From assembly GCF_947492965.1 (NCBI RefSeq), contig NZ_CANLOZ010000001.1, positions 186,001-250,000 of the forward strand: a stretch of 64,000 nt of DNA, written 5' to 3'. The translations under genes were made by a program, and so were the position numbers. How positions within the stretch are numbered: the stretch's first letter is position 1; each line of letters starts with the position of its first letter. The stretch is from an uncultured Aquimarina sp. (lineage in GTDB: Bacteria; Bacteroidota; Bacteroidia; Flavobacteriales; Flavobacteriaceae). Shown here in pieces: positions 1 through 8,958 of this stretch. The notes under the pieces were generated by a model. The model saw only the letters and a list, made by a program, of their open reading frames with translations. It was not told the origin of the DNA and did no database searches.

Positions 1-528
1 AGATAGCATCGTTGCAGGGTGTCTTCTACTATCAAACAAACCTGCGAAACGAAGTATAGTAGCTTTGAAACTAGGATGATTTCTTAATAGTTTTTCGGTT
101 TCAATAAGTTGTTTTCCAGCATTTTTTGTAGCATTAGGAATAGTGTCGGATGTGATTTCTGGAAATCCTTCTTCATCTGTATACACAGAGGTTGAACTTA
201 TAAAGAGAACTTTTTCTACTCCTGATGTTATGATATAAGGAATTATATGTTCAATTTTAGCTACAAAATTACTTTCTGGGTTTCTTCTTAAACCAGGAGG
301 AATATTAATAATTAAGATTTCACTGTTTTCTAAAAATAATGCTTTCTGGTTTTCTGACTTAGTTTCTTTTAATTCAACAATGTAAGGGTCGATACCAGAG
401 TTTTTTAAAATGTCTAATTTATCAACTGAGGTAGTTGATCCTTTAATAGTATATCCATTCGCAATAAGACGCTTTGCCAACGGTAATCCTAACCATCCTG
501 TACCTAGAATACTAATCTGCTTATTCAT
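1..528 (-). CDS. NAD(P)-dependent epimerase/SDR family protein (3' end cut by window)
   Basis: The frame starts with ATG at 528 and stays open to base 1, so only the first 176 residues are present. The N-terminus carries a Rossmann glycine motif (GTGWLGLPLAKRL, about residues 9-21), and later there is an SSTSVY segment, which resembles the Ser/Tyr region of extended SDR epimerases of the YeeZ type. It is likely a cytoplasmic NAD(P)-dependent sugar-nucleotide or related epimerase; the substrate cannot be told. The M28 peptidase gene ends 8 bases upstream of its start on the same strand, so the two are probably cotranscribed. Confidence 0.8.
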   Translation of the reverse strand, partial: MNKQISILGTGWLGLPLAKRLIANGYTIKGSTTSVDKLDILKNSGIDPYIVELKETKSENQKALFLENSEILIINIPPGLRRNPESNFVAKIEHIIPYIITSGVEKVLFISSTSVYTDEEGFPEITSDTIPNATKNAGKQLIETEKLLRNHPSFKATILRFAGLFDSRRHPATMLS

Positions 529-536
529 ATAATATC

Positions 537-2912
537 TTATAATTCTGCGGCTAAGTTAGTGCGGATACTACTAGAATCCACAGTTTTTTCTACATATTCT
601 AATCTTATTGTCTTTTTAATGGTAATGGCATCGTTTAATACAAAAGGTTTAGGGATCATGTTTTCTGATCTTTTCGGTATCGAGAACAACTCACTTTCTA
701 GCAAATCATAGGAAGATTCGTATAACACGATCTCAGGAACGGAGTCTTTATGAAATTCCATTCTAAGTTCTAATGGCTCATTATCTCTTAGATGATACGT
801 TAGTAGCCGGTTTCCTGTGCGTTTTGTAAAGGAATTATGAATCGTGCCATCCTTGTTTATAATATCTTTTGTGGTTGCTCCATTGGCATATAAACTTTGA
901 AACTCAAATGATTCACGTATGAAGAGATCCATCCTGTTTACATCTCGTTGAGGTCGAATACAAATGTCTAAGATTCGTTTTTCTCCTGCAATACTGTCAA
1001 AAGATGTCTCTACCTTAGAAGATTGAATATCTTTTAATGGTGCCTGATTTACATAATTAAATGCACTACTATACTTGCTTTCGATGGTGTTTTTGTTCCA
1101 ATCTTTAGCTAAGTTTTTGAGACGATCAATGTAATTCTTGGTCCAAGAGTCGAGTGTACGATCATAAGAGGTCCAATATGCTTTCTGTTGATCTTCCTGT
1201 AAAACATAAATAAGGCTATTTGGTTTTTGTCTTTCCTTTGTGAAATCAGACTTGAAATGTGCTATCCCAATACAAGTTAATGCTGCTAAAAAACTAATAG
1301 TTCCTAAAAGACTCTTTTTAGAATAAAACCCTATAACAGGTATTATTAGTGTACATAGAAAAACGGTTAAAACAGAGGAAATAAAAGCTATTTTTAAACC
1401 TAAGGCTACAGGAAAAGAAGCTATAAAAGGTGAAATTAAGAAAATAGACGGCAGACTTAATAGTAACATCAAAAAAGGAAAAGGCCTCTTTTGGTTAATA
1501 AGTACAAACTGACAAACTAAACAAAAGAGCACAGGAATGATAAAGTAACTTGCGCCTTGAAGATAAATACTAGCTCCAGTACAAATAATTAGCCAGAAAA
1601 ATAAAGGTGCAACCAGTAAACTGGGCAATGCTTCTACCTTATCAAATATGCTATAAACTTTAAAGAAGGCTGCTGTTCCTAATAATACGGTTGCGGCAAT
1701 GTAATAATATCCATTGTAGGGAAAACCATGTAAAATGTCATTATATCCAGGATATATAATTAAGGCTACTTTCCAAAGTCCAAAACCTAGGACACCTGCC
1801 AATCCTGAAGATATTATAAATGCTAAAAACCCGCTACCCACTTCACTAAAAGAGATACGCTTTTTGGATCTTCCATAAATGATAAAGCCAATAAACAAAA
1901 TGATAGCAACGCCTAATAAAGGGTAGATCCAATCAAAAGGATACTTGATTATTTTAAATATAGGCGTGTTGAAATATAAAAAGTCTTGTTCCGAGGTAAA
2001 GTCGTTGATATTGGATTTAGAAAAGTAAGAGAGTAAGGGCATGAGATAACTGCCCTGATGTTGTAGGGTGTTAAGATCAAGGTTTTGCCAAGTGTCATTG
2101 GCAGTATGGTAGTCGAAATGGTCATCTATAAAAGCAAAATTGTAACCAGAAGTGTTTCCGTGTTTTCTAAAAACGGTAAGATCTGTATCGTTAGGAAGTA
2201 ATTTATAAATACTATATGCTAATGAATTAGTAACGGGAAATTGAGGATCTGCTTTGATAAATTCATCAATCATTTTACCATTTTTGCTATTGGTTTCTAG
2301 AAGCATATATGAGTTTCCTCCACTTCCTCTAGCTTCAAAATTTAGAACCAAACCTGCATCTTTTGCCCATGGATGTTCCGATACAAACAAATCCGCTCCA
2401 TTTAATCCTAGTTCTTCTCCATCAGTGATGCAAATCACAATATCATTTACAGGTGCTTGTTTTGTATATAAAAATGCTCGAATTCCTTCTAAAATTGTTG
2501 CTACACCACTTCCAGCATCACTGGCGCCGTAAGATGAATGTTGACTGCTGTCATAGTGTGATAATAAAACCAATGATTTTCCTGGGTTCGAACCTTTGAT
2601 TTTGGCAACTATATTTTGAGGCTTACTCATGGTTCCTCTATCACCAATCGAAAAGCCTTCTTGGATTTGTGGAGATAAGCCTAATTTTTTTAATTCTTCA
2701 ATAATGTAGTTTTTTGCTTGATCATGTCCTGGACTTCCTACATAATGAGGGTTTTGGGAAATGTTTTTTACATGTTCTAAAGCTCTTAATGTAGAAAATT
2801 CTTGTTCTGGTGTATCTAAATCCGAAATTGTTTGGGGCATACTGCTGTAAAAGATATACCAAATCGAAAAAAGTATAGATATGAATGTTAATACTGCAAG
2901 AATTTTTTTCAT
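537..2912 (-). CDS. M28 family metallopeptidase with multi-pass membrane C-terminal half
   Basis: A 791-residue protein. Residues 5-22 form a signal anchor. Residues about 45-300 form an M28 (aminopeptidase/Fxna-like) domain, with likely zinc ligands H119 (in SHYDSS), D132 (in SDAGSG) and the E166/E167 pair (in DGEELG). From about residue 325 to 550 there are roughly eight hydrophobic segments, and the last 200 residues are a soluble domain. This layout matches M28 peptidases fused to a membrane region, probably with the catalytic domain outside the cytoplasm. It lies directly upstream of the epimerase gene on the same strand. Substrate unknown; the family assignment is firm. Confidence 0.85.
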   Translation of the reverse strand: MKKILAVLTFISILFSIWYIFYSSMPQTISDLDTPEQEFSTLRALEHVKNISQNPHYVGSPGHDQAKNYIIEELKKLGLSPQIQEGFSIGDRGTMSKPQNIVAKIKGSNPGKSLVLLSHYDSSQHSSYGASDAGSGVATILEGIRAFLYTKQAPVNDIVICITDGEELGLNGADLFVSEHPWAKDAGLVLNFEARGSGGNSYMLLETNSKNGKMIDEFIKADPQFPVTNSLAYSIYKLLPNDTDLTVFRKHGNTSGYNFAFIDDHFDYHTANDTWQNLDLNTLQHQGSYLMPLLSYFSKSNINDFTSEQDFLYFNTPIFKIIKYPFDWIYPLLGVAIILFIGFIIYGRSKKRISFSEVGSGFLAFIISSGLAGVLGFGLWKVALIIYPGYNDILHGFPYNGYYYIAATVLLGTAAFFKVYSIFDKVEALPSLLVAPLFFWLIICTGASIYLQGASYFIIPVLFCLVCQFVLINQKRPFPFLMLLLSLPSIFLISPFIASFPVALGLKIAFISSVLTVFLCTLIIPVIGFYSKKSLLGTISFLAALTCIGIAHFKSDFTKERQKPNSLIYVLQEDQQKAYWTSYDRTLDSWTKNYIDRLKNLAKDWNKNTIESKYSSAFNYVNQAPLKDIQSSKVETSFDSIAGEKRILDICIRPQRDVNRMDLFIRESFEFQSLYANGATTKDIINKDGTIHNSFTKRTGNRLLTYHLRDNEPLELRMEFHKDSVPEIVLYESSYDLLESELFSIPKRSENMIPKPFVLNDAITIKKTIRLEYVEKTVDSSSIRTNLAAEL

Positions 2913-3224
2913 CAGTTTGTTGCTTATTTAGTTAGTTGAGTCGTAAATATTTGAAATTTAAATGTTTAAGAGTGTTTTTTAAAGGTTGTAATAATTGAAA
3001 TTGCTATTATTTTTATCAAAATGATTCTTATCTTCTTCATTTCAACATTATTTTTTCAAGATTATTCTTGTTTAGTGTTTTTTTTTGAGAAAAAATCAAT
3101 TTTTGTTAGAAAATTCATGTTGATAAAGGTAATAAAATAACATTTTAGAATCTTTAATGTTAAAATGATATTGAATAACTAATGTAAAATGACTATATTT
3201 AAGATTCACTAAATCACTATAATT
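2913..3224. other. Divergent intergenic region (312 bp)
   Basis: AT-rich spacer between the divergent M28 peptidase and CBS genes. It should hold both promoters. Only the CBS-side promoter is recognisable (listed separately); no small ORF or hairpin stands out. Confidence 0.5.
3171..3201 (+). promoter_or_regulatory. Bacteroidota-type promoter of the CBS gene
   Basis: TTG at 3171-3173 and TATATTTA at 3194-3201 (TAnnTTTG with the last base changed), about 20 bases apart. Transcription would start near 3208, leaving a short leader before the ATG at 3225. Confidence 0.4.
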
Positions 3225-3695
3225 ATGGGAATTATAAGTTTTCAGGGCGCGAGAACCAAAGTTAAAAGACAAGACAATACTCTGATTAAGGTATCAGATT
3301 ACATGACCAGGAATTTGATCACTTTTTCTCCTAAACAATCTGTTTTAGAGGTTATGGAAACCTTGGTGAAAAATAAAATTTCTGGAGGGCCAGTAGTTAA
3401 TGAACGTAATGAATTGTTAGGTATTATTTCTGAAGGAGATTGTATCAAGCAATTAAATGAGAGTCGTTATTACAATATGCCTATAGATGATGCTCAAGTG
3501 GAGCGATTTATGGCTAAAAATGTTGAAACTATTGATGGGAACATTAGTATTTTTGATGCTGCAAATAAATTTTTAGAAACAAAAAGAAGACGATTTCCTA
3601 TTATTGAAGATGGTAAATTAGTAGGTCAAATTAGTCAAAAAGATGTAATGAAAGCGGCTTTAAAAATGAATAGTCAACATTGGAGAGATTTATAA
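3225..3695 (+). CDS. CBS domain-containing protein
   Basis: A 156-residue cytoplasmic protein with two CBS motifs, about residues 22-85 (starting VSDYMTRNLITFSP) and 92-150 (starting VERFMAKNVETID). This tandem forms one Bateman module, a family that binds adenine nucleotides and acts as an energy or ligand sensor. No catalytic domain is attached, so it probably regulates a partner or is a stand-alone sensor. The gene is monocistronic, and its stop codon lies 2 bases from the stop of the convergent gene. Confidence 0.85.
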   Translation: MGIISFQGARTKVKRQDNTLIKVSDYMTRNLITFSPKQSVLEVMETLVKNKISGGPVVNERNELLGIISEGDCIKQLNESRYYNMPIDDAQVERFMAKNVETIDGNISIFDAANKFLETKRRRFPIIEDGKLVGQISQKDVMKAALKMNSQHWRDL

Positions 3696-3697
3696 TA

Positions 3698-4411
3698 CTA
3701 TTTGTTTTTAGGATTTAACGCTTTTGCAAGATCAGTAATTATCAGTTTTTCTTGTTGGTTTCCGGATATATATAAACTTTTGGAAGAATATCGATCAAAG
3801 TTATGTTCAGATTCTTTCCAATTACCGATACCTAATACTGTTACTTTTTCACCTGTTTCGATGATTCCTTCTTTGTATCGAAGACTTTTGTTAAACCCTA
3901 AAAATCCAGTACTTTTTCTACCATGCTTATGTAAATACTTTTCTAAAAACTCGGGAGCATCTTTCCATGTTCCTGAGGTAAATTCTGCATCTTGATTTAG
4001 ATACGTAGTTTTGTGAGATTTAGGGGTTTCTGCCATCACAATAGCTTTATCTCCTTCACTTTCAATAATGAAGTTTTGAAACTTTTCTTCTTTGATTATA
4101 GTGCGCCAAGAACTGCTTTTTCCATTGCTTCTTTTTTCTTCTATCTGTATTTTGTAATACACACATTTTCTTTGGCTTAATGGTGATAAAAGAGCCTCTT
4201 CAATTGGAAAAGCTTCTCCCTTAATTTTTATGTATTCACCTTCTTTACATAGTTGAATTCTTTTAAAAGAGTGCTCTTTTAATTTTCGGAGCATTCTATT
4301 TTTCTTACTGTATATCTGAGATATAATAATGACAACCATAAAGGCTATTAAAAAAATAAAAATGAAACCACCTTTTCCAATATCTAGCTGTAAAGAATGA
4401 AGAAAATACAT
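3698..4411 (-). CDS. GIDE-domain-like membrane protein
   Basis: A 237-residue protein with a single hydrophobic helix at about residues 14-32. The following cytoplasmic or periplasmic domain has the pattern of the GIDE family: a conserved CVYYKIQIEE strand, a Trp after a charged loop (SSSWRTI), an acidic loop and a GEKVTVLGIGNW turn. There is no RING finger, so it is not a ubiquitin ligase despite the family's eukaryotic name. Function in bacteria is unknown. The zinc-ribbon gene starts upstream on the same strand and ends 1 base before this gene, so they form an operon. Confidence 0.5.
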   Translation of the reverse strand: MYFLHSLQLDIGKGGFIFIFLIAFMVVIIISQIYSKKNRMLRKLKEHSFKRIQLCKEGEYIKIKGEAFPIEEALLSPLSQRKCVYYKIQIEEKRSNGKSSSWRTIIKEEKFQNFIIESEGDKAIVMAETPKSHKTTYLNQDAEFTSGTWKDAPEFLEKYLHKHGRKSTGFLGFNKSLRYKEGIIETGEKVTVLGIGNWKESEHNFDRYSSKSLYISGNQQEKLIITDLAKALNPKNK

Positions 4412-4412
4412 A

Positions 4413-4763
4413 TTAACTGTTTCTTTTTACTAATGCGTAATATTCGTTTTCTAATGGAAGATATCCTTGATCGTAAACAAAATAATATACTGTTCCTGCT
4501 TTTGTAGTGTATATACTAGTGAAAAATTGAAAATCGAAACCTTTAGAAATTAGCTTTGATTTCGTAGTTTTTGTTTTTTCTTTAGGATTTAGTTCTTCTA
4601 GTATTCTATAGTTTTTTCTAAGACGATTATTGATGTTTCTTACCAAGTTTTTACTGTCTTTATTGAGTTTGTTGTTATAAGCATTTCTACAATAATCACT
4701 ACAGAATTTTTTGTCTGCTCTACCAATAATTTTTTCACCACATTCTGGACAGTCTTTTTGCAT
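4413..4763 (-). CDS. Small zinc-ribbon protein
   Basis: A 116-residue protein starting at ATG 4763. A longer frame begins with TTG at 4784, but the ATG sits immediately before the conserved zinc ribbon. Four cysteines in CPECG and FCSDYC form the ribbon (residues 5-26). After a basic coiled region the C-terminus is a short beta-rich segment ending YYALVKRNS. The ribbon is typical of flavobacterial DUF2116-like proteins; nucleic-acid or protein binding is likely but unproven. Cotranscribed with the downstream GIDE-like gene. Confidence 0.7.
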   Translation of the reverse strand: MQKDCPECGEKIIGRADKKFCSDYCRNAYNNKLNKDSKNLVRNINNRLRKNYRILEELNPKEKTKTTKSKLISKGFDFQFFTSIYTTKAGTVYYFVYDQGYLPLENEYYALVKRNS

Positions 4764-4842
4764 GTTCTTTTGTTTACCTGGCAAGATACAATAATCAGAT
4801 GTAATCGTTTGTACATGTTTTTGTTATATGTAGAATTTTGCA

Positions 4843-4883
4843 TTAAAAAAGCGGTTTATAGTTACTATAAACCGCTTTTTTAA
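4843..4883 (-). terminator. Rho-independent terminator (perfect 19-bp stem)
   Basis: Arms at 4843-4861 and 4865-4883 are perfectly complementary around a 3-base loop, with a GC-containing core (GCGGTTTATAG) flanked by A6 and T6. It lies just 3' of the GH5 gene on the minus strand and separates it from the zinc-ribbon gene. The symmetry would allow action in both directions. Confidence 0.9.
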
Positions 4884-4902
4884 TACTATTGATTATCTCC
4901 TA

Positions 4903-6375
4903 TTATCGAATAACAATCTTCTTTGTAAATACTTCTTTTGAGTTAGAAGGTGTAACTTCTGAAAGATACATTCCTGCTGTTAGTTTCGAAATGTCATATC
5001 TGTAGCTGTCAGATGATAAAACATCATTTTGTATGAAATCTACTTTTCTTCCATTCAAATCATATATTTTGATAGACTCTATACTTCCAGGTTTATAGTT
5101 AAAAGTTACTATTTGCGAAGCCGGATTTGGGTATATACTAAATGATATGTCAGAAACATCAGTTACGCTTAATGTAGATCCAGAACAGTTAGGTATTGGA
5201 TTAGATAAAATAGGTTGTAGGTAATCCATTTTCCATTGCACCACAGTCGTCCAATCGTTATCTAAAATACCACCTGTATCTCCAGAATTAGGATTTAACG
5301 CCCAAAATGTGAAATGTAATTTTTCCTCTTTGATATAATCAATGAATTTTTGGAACCAAATTTCATCTTTTCCACCTTGACCTTTAATTCCTAATTCTCC
5401 CACCAATAAAGGAGATGTTCCATTTGTATTCAGGAAATTAAATTGTTCTTCCCAAATACCTGGCATATTGTCTGGGAAATCAGGTGCAGAAAACCATTCT
5501 TGATCAAAAACGGTTGGGCCATATTCATGCGGAGAATACATTAGTTTTGCTGGATTCGAAAGTCTAACCGGAAAGTCTCTTGCTCCTTGTAAATTTCCTC
5601 CCCACCAATACGATGTTACTTCTCCATCTGGTTTTCTATATGCTTCGATCCCTTCTACCATTATTAGTACGTTAGGATTTACTTCTAAGATTGCATTTCC
5701 ACACTTTTCAGCTGCTAAGCGCCAGTCGAATTCATCATTCGTTCCCCATCTAGCACCTTCTGGATTGTCAATTTTACCATTAGGTTCATTATTAATATCC
5801 ATTCCGATAACTGCGTCATAATCTTTGTAACGATCTGCTATGAATACCCAATCATCGATCCATTGTTGTTCAGGAACATTATCGGTATACCATAATTTTT
5901 CTACTAGGTATGCATCAGGATTTCGAGAATGACAGTCCAAGATTACCTTCATATCATTTTCTTGGCACCATTGAATAGCTCGATCTAGTAATTGTAGAGG
6001 AGTAGTATAACTCGCTTCTTCTTCATTCATGGGAGATACACCACTATAAGGATCAGTTCCGTATGAGTTTATGGTTATCGAAGCACCATCTCTTAGCATC
6101 ATATTATGCCAAGGAATTCTGAAACAATTAAAACCTAGATCTTTGGCCTGCTGCAATACACTTTTGTGATCTCTAGACCAAATACCATGGAAACTGCTAA
6201 GTTGGGTTTCGAATCCAAACCAGTTAACACCTGCTAGGATTACTTCATTTCCATTAGAGTCTAATAATTTATTCCCACTTACGCTTAGCCAATTACCTTG
6301 ACAATTTTCTTGGGAAATAGCGATTCCAGATGACAATACCATTGCCATCAAGAACATGATGTAGTTTTTTTTCAT
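4903..6375 (-). CDS. Secreted GH5 family endoglucanase with T9SS sorting domain
   Basis: A 490-residue protein. Residues 1-21 are a Sec signal peptide (MKKNYIMFLM...SG). Residues about 25-390 are a glycoside hydrolase family 5 barrel with acid/base E197 in DINNEPNG and nucleophile E327 in LVGELGIKG. Residues about 412-490 are a type A T9SS C-terminal sorting domain (SIYPNPAS, IKIYDLNGRKV, end KKIVIR). It should cleave beta-1,4-glucan or mannan outside the cell, exported by Sec and then T9SS. No other carbohydrate genes or SusC/D pair are adjacent, so it is not part of a visible polysaccharide locus. The exact polymer cannot be assigned. Confidence 0.9.
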   Translation of the reverse strand: MKKNYIMFLMAMVLSSGIAISQENCQGNWLSVSGNKLLDSNGNEVILAGVNWFGFETQLSSFHGIWSRDHKSVLQQAKDLGFNCFRIPWHNMMLRDGASITINSYGTDPYSGVSPMNEEEASYTTPLQLLDRAIQWCQENDMKVILDCHSRNPDAYLVEKLWYTDNVPEQQWIDDWVFIADRYKDYDAVIGMDINNEPNGKIDNPEGARWGTNDEFDWRLAAEKCGNAILEVNPNVLIMVEGIEAYRKPDGEVTSYWWGGNLQGARDFPVRLSNPAKLMYSPHEYGPTVFDQEWFSAPDFPDNMPGIWEEQFNFLNTNGTSPLLVGELGIKGQGGKDEIWFQKFIDYIKEEKLHFTFWALNPNSGDTGGILDNDWTTVVQWKMDYLQPILSNPIPNCSGSTLSVTDVSDISFSIYPNPASQIVTFNYKPGSIESIKIYDLNGRKVDFIQNDVLSSDSYRYDISKLTAGMYLSEVTPSNSKEVFTKKIVIR

Positions 6376-6642
6376 TTTAGTTAAGCTTAGTAATGATTTG
6401 TATGACTCCTAACGTTAAGGTATTACAGTTTAGTATTTAGGAAAATCTTTTTAGGTATTCTTTTGATTTTTACTTTAAATATTCGCTTTTCTTTATGTTT
6501 TGATATCCGTTTTTGCGATTAGTGTAATTTTCTATAATAAGTTATTAGGAAAATTCCCTAAAGTTATTCGTTGCCAATAAGGTAAAAACTTTAATAAATA
6601 ATCAAATAGTATCAGTCAACTGCTGTTTGAATATAGCAAGTG

Positions 6643-7545
6643 TTAAAAGAAGATATCTTGTGCTAATCTAAAAGTATTGGCATGGGCATCAATGATGATT
6701 TTAATGTCGGGAGAATATCCACCTCCCATGGAACACATTACTGGAATTTCTAGATCTTTACAGGTCTGTAAAACGAATCGATCTCTTTCTTTGCAACCAT
6801 CCAAAGTGCAGCCAAGTTTGCCTAATTTATCGGAAGCCAAAATGTCTACTCCACATAGGTAATATATAAAATCAGGTTTTTGTGTTTCGATAAGTTTAGG
6901 AAGTGTTTCTTTAAGTGCTTTTAAATATTCCTTATCTCCGGTATTATTGGCTAATGGAATATCTAGATCGGATTGTTCTTTCTTAAATGGATAATTACTA
7001 GCTCCATGCATGGAAAAGGTAAAGACCGCTGGATCCTTCTCAAAAATTTCTGCAGTTCCATTACCTTGGTGGACGTCGAGATCAACAATCAGTACTTTTT
7101 CTACTAATTTTTTACTGAGCAATTGTCTCGCACCAATTGCCTGATCATTTAATAAACAAAAAGCTTCTCCACGATCTGTATAAGCGTGATGTGTGCCACC
7201 AGCGATATTCATAGCGATACCATTTTGTAAGGCATATTCAGATGCTTTTAACGTACCATCAGCAATAATAATTTCACGATCTACAAGCTCTTGAGATAAA
7301 GGAAAACCAATCTTTCGAACGGCTTTTCGATCTAAGGATAAAGTAGTTAATGCTTCGTAATATTCTTTGGTATGTACCGCTAAAATTGGTGTAGAATCTG
7401 GAATTTCCGGCGTAAAGAAGTTCTCTTTATAACAAGTACCTTCATGCAATAATTGCTTTGGTAGTAGCTCGTACTTAATCATCGGAAATCGATGTCCTTC
7501 GGGTAGTGGATGTTTATAGATTGGATGATATGCTATTTTTAGCAT
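6643..7545 (-). CDS. Histone deacetylase-family (AcuC/acetylpolyamine-type) amidohydrolase
   Basis: A 300-residue cytoplasmic enzyme of the arginase/deacetylase superfamily. The catalytic His pair H119-H120 (GGTHHAY) and zinc ligands D157, H159 (DLDVHQGNG) and D234 (CGVDILASD) are all present, so it should be active. Bacterial members deacetylate acetyl-lysine, acetylpolyamines or small acetamides. Length is typical of the bacterial class. The gene is alone on its strand, divergent from the MFS exporter 137 bases away. Confidence 0.85.
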   Translation of the reverse strand: MLKIAYHPIYKHPLPEGHRFPMIKYELLPKQLLHEGTCYKENFFTPEIPDSTPILAVHTKEYYEALTTLSLDRKAVRKIGFPLSQELVDREIIIADGTLKASEYALQNGIAMNIAGGTHHAYTDRGEAFCLLNDQAIGARQLLSKKLVEKVLIVDLDVHQGNGTAEIFEKDPAVFTFSMHGASNYPFKKEQSDLDIPLANNTGDKEYLKALKETLPKLIETQKPDFIYYLCGVDILASDKLGKLGCTLDGCKERDRFVLQTCKDLEIPVMCSMGGGYSPDIKIIIDAHANTFRLAQDIFF

Positions 7546-7682
7546 TGGATCGATAAGAATGATAAGTTCGATAAAGAAAAAACGAATATACTATCTTTTT
7601 TGTAATCGCTGGATTTAAGCTTAAGCATCTGGAAAAATTTTAATGTAATACCATATCTTTATCAGGACAAACTACTCAATCA

Positions 7683-8936
7683 ATGAAAAATGATCCATAT
7701 TCCGCATTGCGATATAAAGAATTTAGTGTTTTTTTAGTTTTGCGTTTTTCTTTGGTCATGGCCTGGACCATGCAATTTATTGTTATAGAGTGGCAAGTAT
7801 ATAGTATTACAAAAGATCCTCTTTCTTTGGGTATTATAGGTCTTATGGAGGTGATTCCTGCTGTATCATTGGCTTTATTTGCCGGCCACATTGTAGATCA
7901 AAAAGAAAAAAGAAATTTACTTCGTATCTGTATTATAGGTTTTTTGTGTATTAGTTTGGGATTGTTTTTTCTTACTCACCCTGAAATTATAGACTCTATG
8001 CAACAATCCACTGTATTATTTGGAATATATGTGTTGGTTTTCTGTGGTGGGATTGTTAGGGCTTTTTTGGGTCCAACTATTTTTTCTTTTTTGGCATTAT
8101 TAGTACCTAAAAAAATATATCCAAATGCTGCAACTTGGAGTAGTTCAACCTGGCAAGTTGGGGCAGTATTGGGTCCTGCACTAGCTGGTTTTATGATTAA
8201 TCTAATTGGTGTAAATTGGTCTATGCTGGTTATTGTAGGTTGGGCCACTTTTGCTTTTATATGCTTGATGAGAATTCCTGTAAAACCAATAATGAACCCA
8301 AATATCGGAGAGCCAGTATTACAAAGTTTGAAAGAAGGAATTCGATTTGTTTTTAAGACGAAAGCTATATTAGGAGCACTTACATTAGATATGATTGCTG
8401 TTCTTTTTGGTGGTGCAGTAGCGTTATTACCTGTTTTTGCTCAGGATATTCTTAAGGTAGGTCCTCAGGGATTTGGAGTTTTAAGGGCAGCTCCAGCAGT
8501 AGGAGCATTTATTATTATGTTTACTACAGCGTATTTTCCAATTAATAAAAATGCAGGAAAGAAGTTGTTGCTAGCAGTTTTTGGATTTGGAATCTGTATT
8601 ATAGTGTTTGGACTTTCTTCTGTTTTTTGGATATCAGTGGTTGCGCTCTTTTTTAGTGGTGTAACGGATGGCATATCAATGGTGATACGTCAAACTATAT
8701 TGCAACTAAAAACACCAGACCATATGAGAGGAAGGGTCTCTTCAGTAAATTCAATATTTGTGGGTTCTTCTAATGAATTAGGAGCTTTTGAAAGTGGTAT
8801 TACCGCTAAATATATGGGAACTGTAACTGCAGTTGTGTTTGGAGGTAGTATGACATTAATCACTGTGATTTTAACTTCTATACTCTCTCCAGCTTTTAGA
8901 AAATTGGATCTTAGAAAGGATTTGGAGCAAGACTAA
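7683..8936 (+). CDS. MFS transporter, EntS/MFS_3-like exporter
   Basis: A 417-residue protein with about 12 hydrophobic helices. The N-terminal motif A region reads GHIVDQKEKRNLL (about residues 61-73), and a second loop motif MRGRVSSVNS occurs near residue 345. The pattern is that of the MFS_3 group, which includes the enterobactin exporter EntS and macrolide-type pumps. The substrate is unknown; no siderophore genes are nearby. It ends 22 bases from the convergent 495-residue gene. Confidence 0.8.
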   Translation: MKNDPYSALRYKEFSVFLVLRFSLVMAWTMQFIVIEWQVYSITKDPLSLGIIGLMEVIPAVSLALFAGHIVDQKEKRNLLRICIIGFLCISLGLFFLTHPEIIDSMQQSTVLFGIYVLVFCGGIVRAFLGPTIFSFLALLVPKKIYPNAATWSSSTWQVGAVLGPALAGFMINLIGVNWSMLVIVGWATFAFICLMRIPVKPIMNPNIGEPVLQSLKEGIRFVFKTKAILGALTLDMIAVLFGGAVALLPVFAQDILKVGPQGFGVLRAAPAVGAFIIMFTTAYFPINKNAGKKLLLAVFGFGICIIVFGLSSVFWISVVALFFSGVTDGISMVIRQTILQLKTPDHMRGRVSSVNSIFVGSSNELGAFESGITAKYMGTVTAVVFGGSMTLITVILTSILSPAFRKLDLRKDLEQD

Positions 8937-8958
8937 GTTAAAGTACTGATATTATATT

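Noticed and set aside
4640..4843. 67-residue minus-strand ORF overlapping the zinc-ribbon gene
   Set aside because: It overlaps a conserved zinc-ribbon frame and has no recognisable features.
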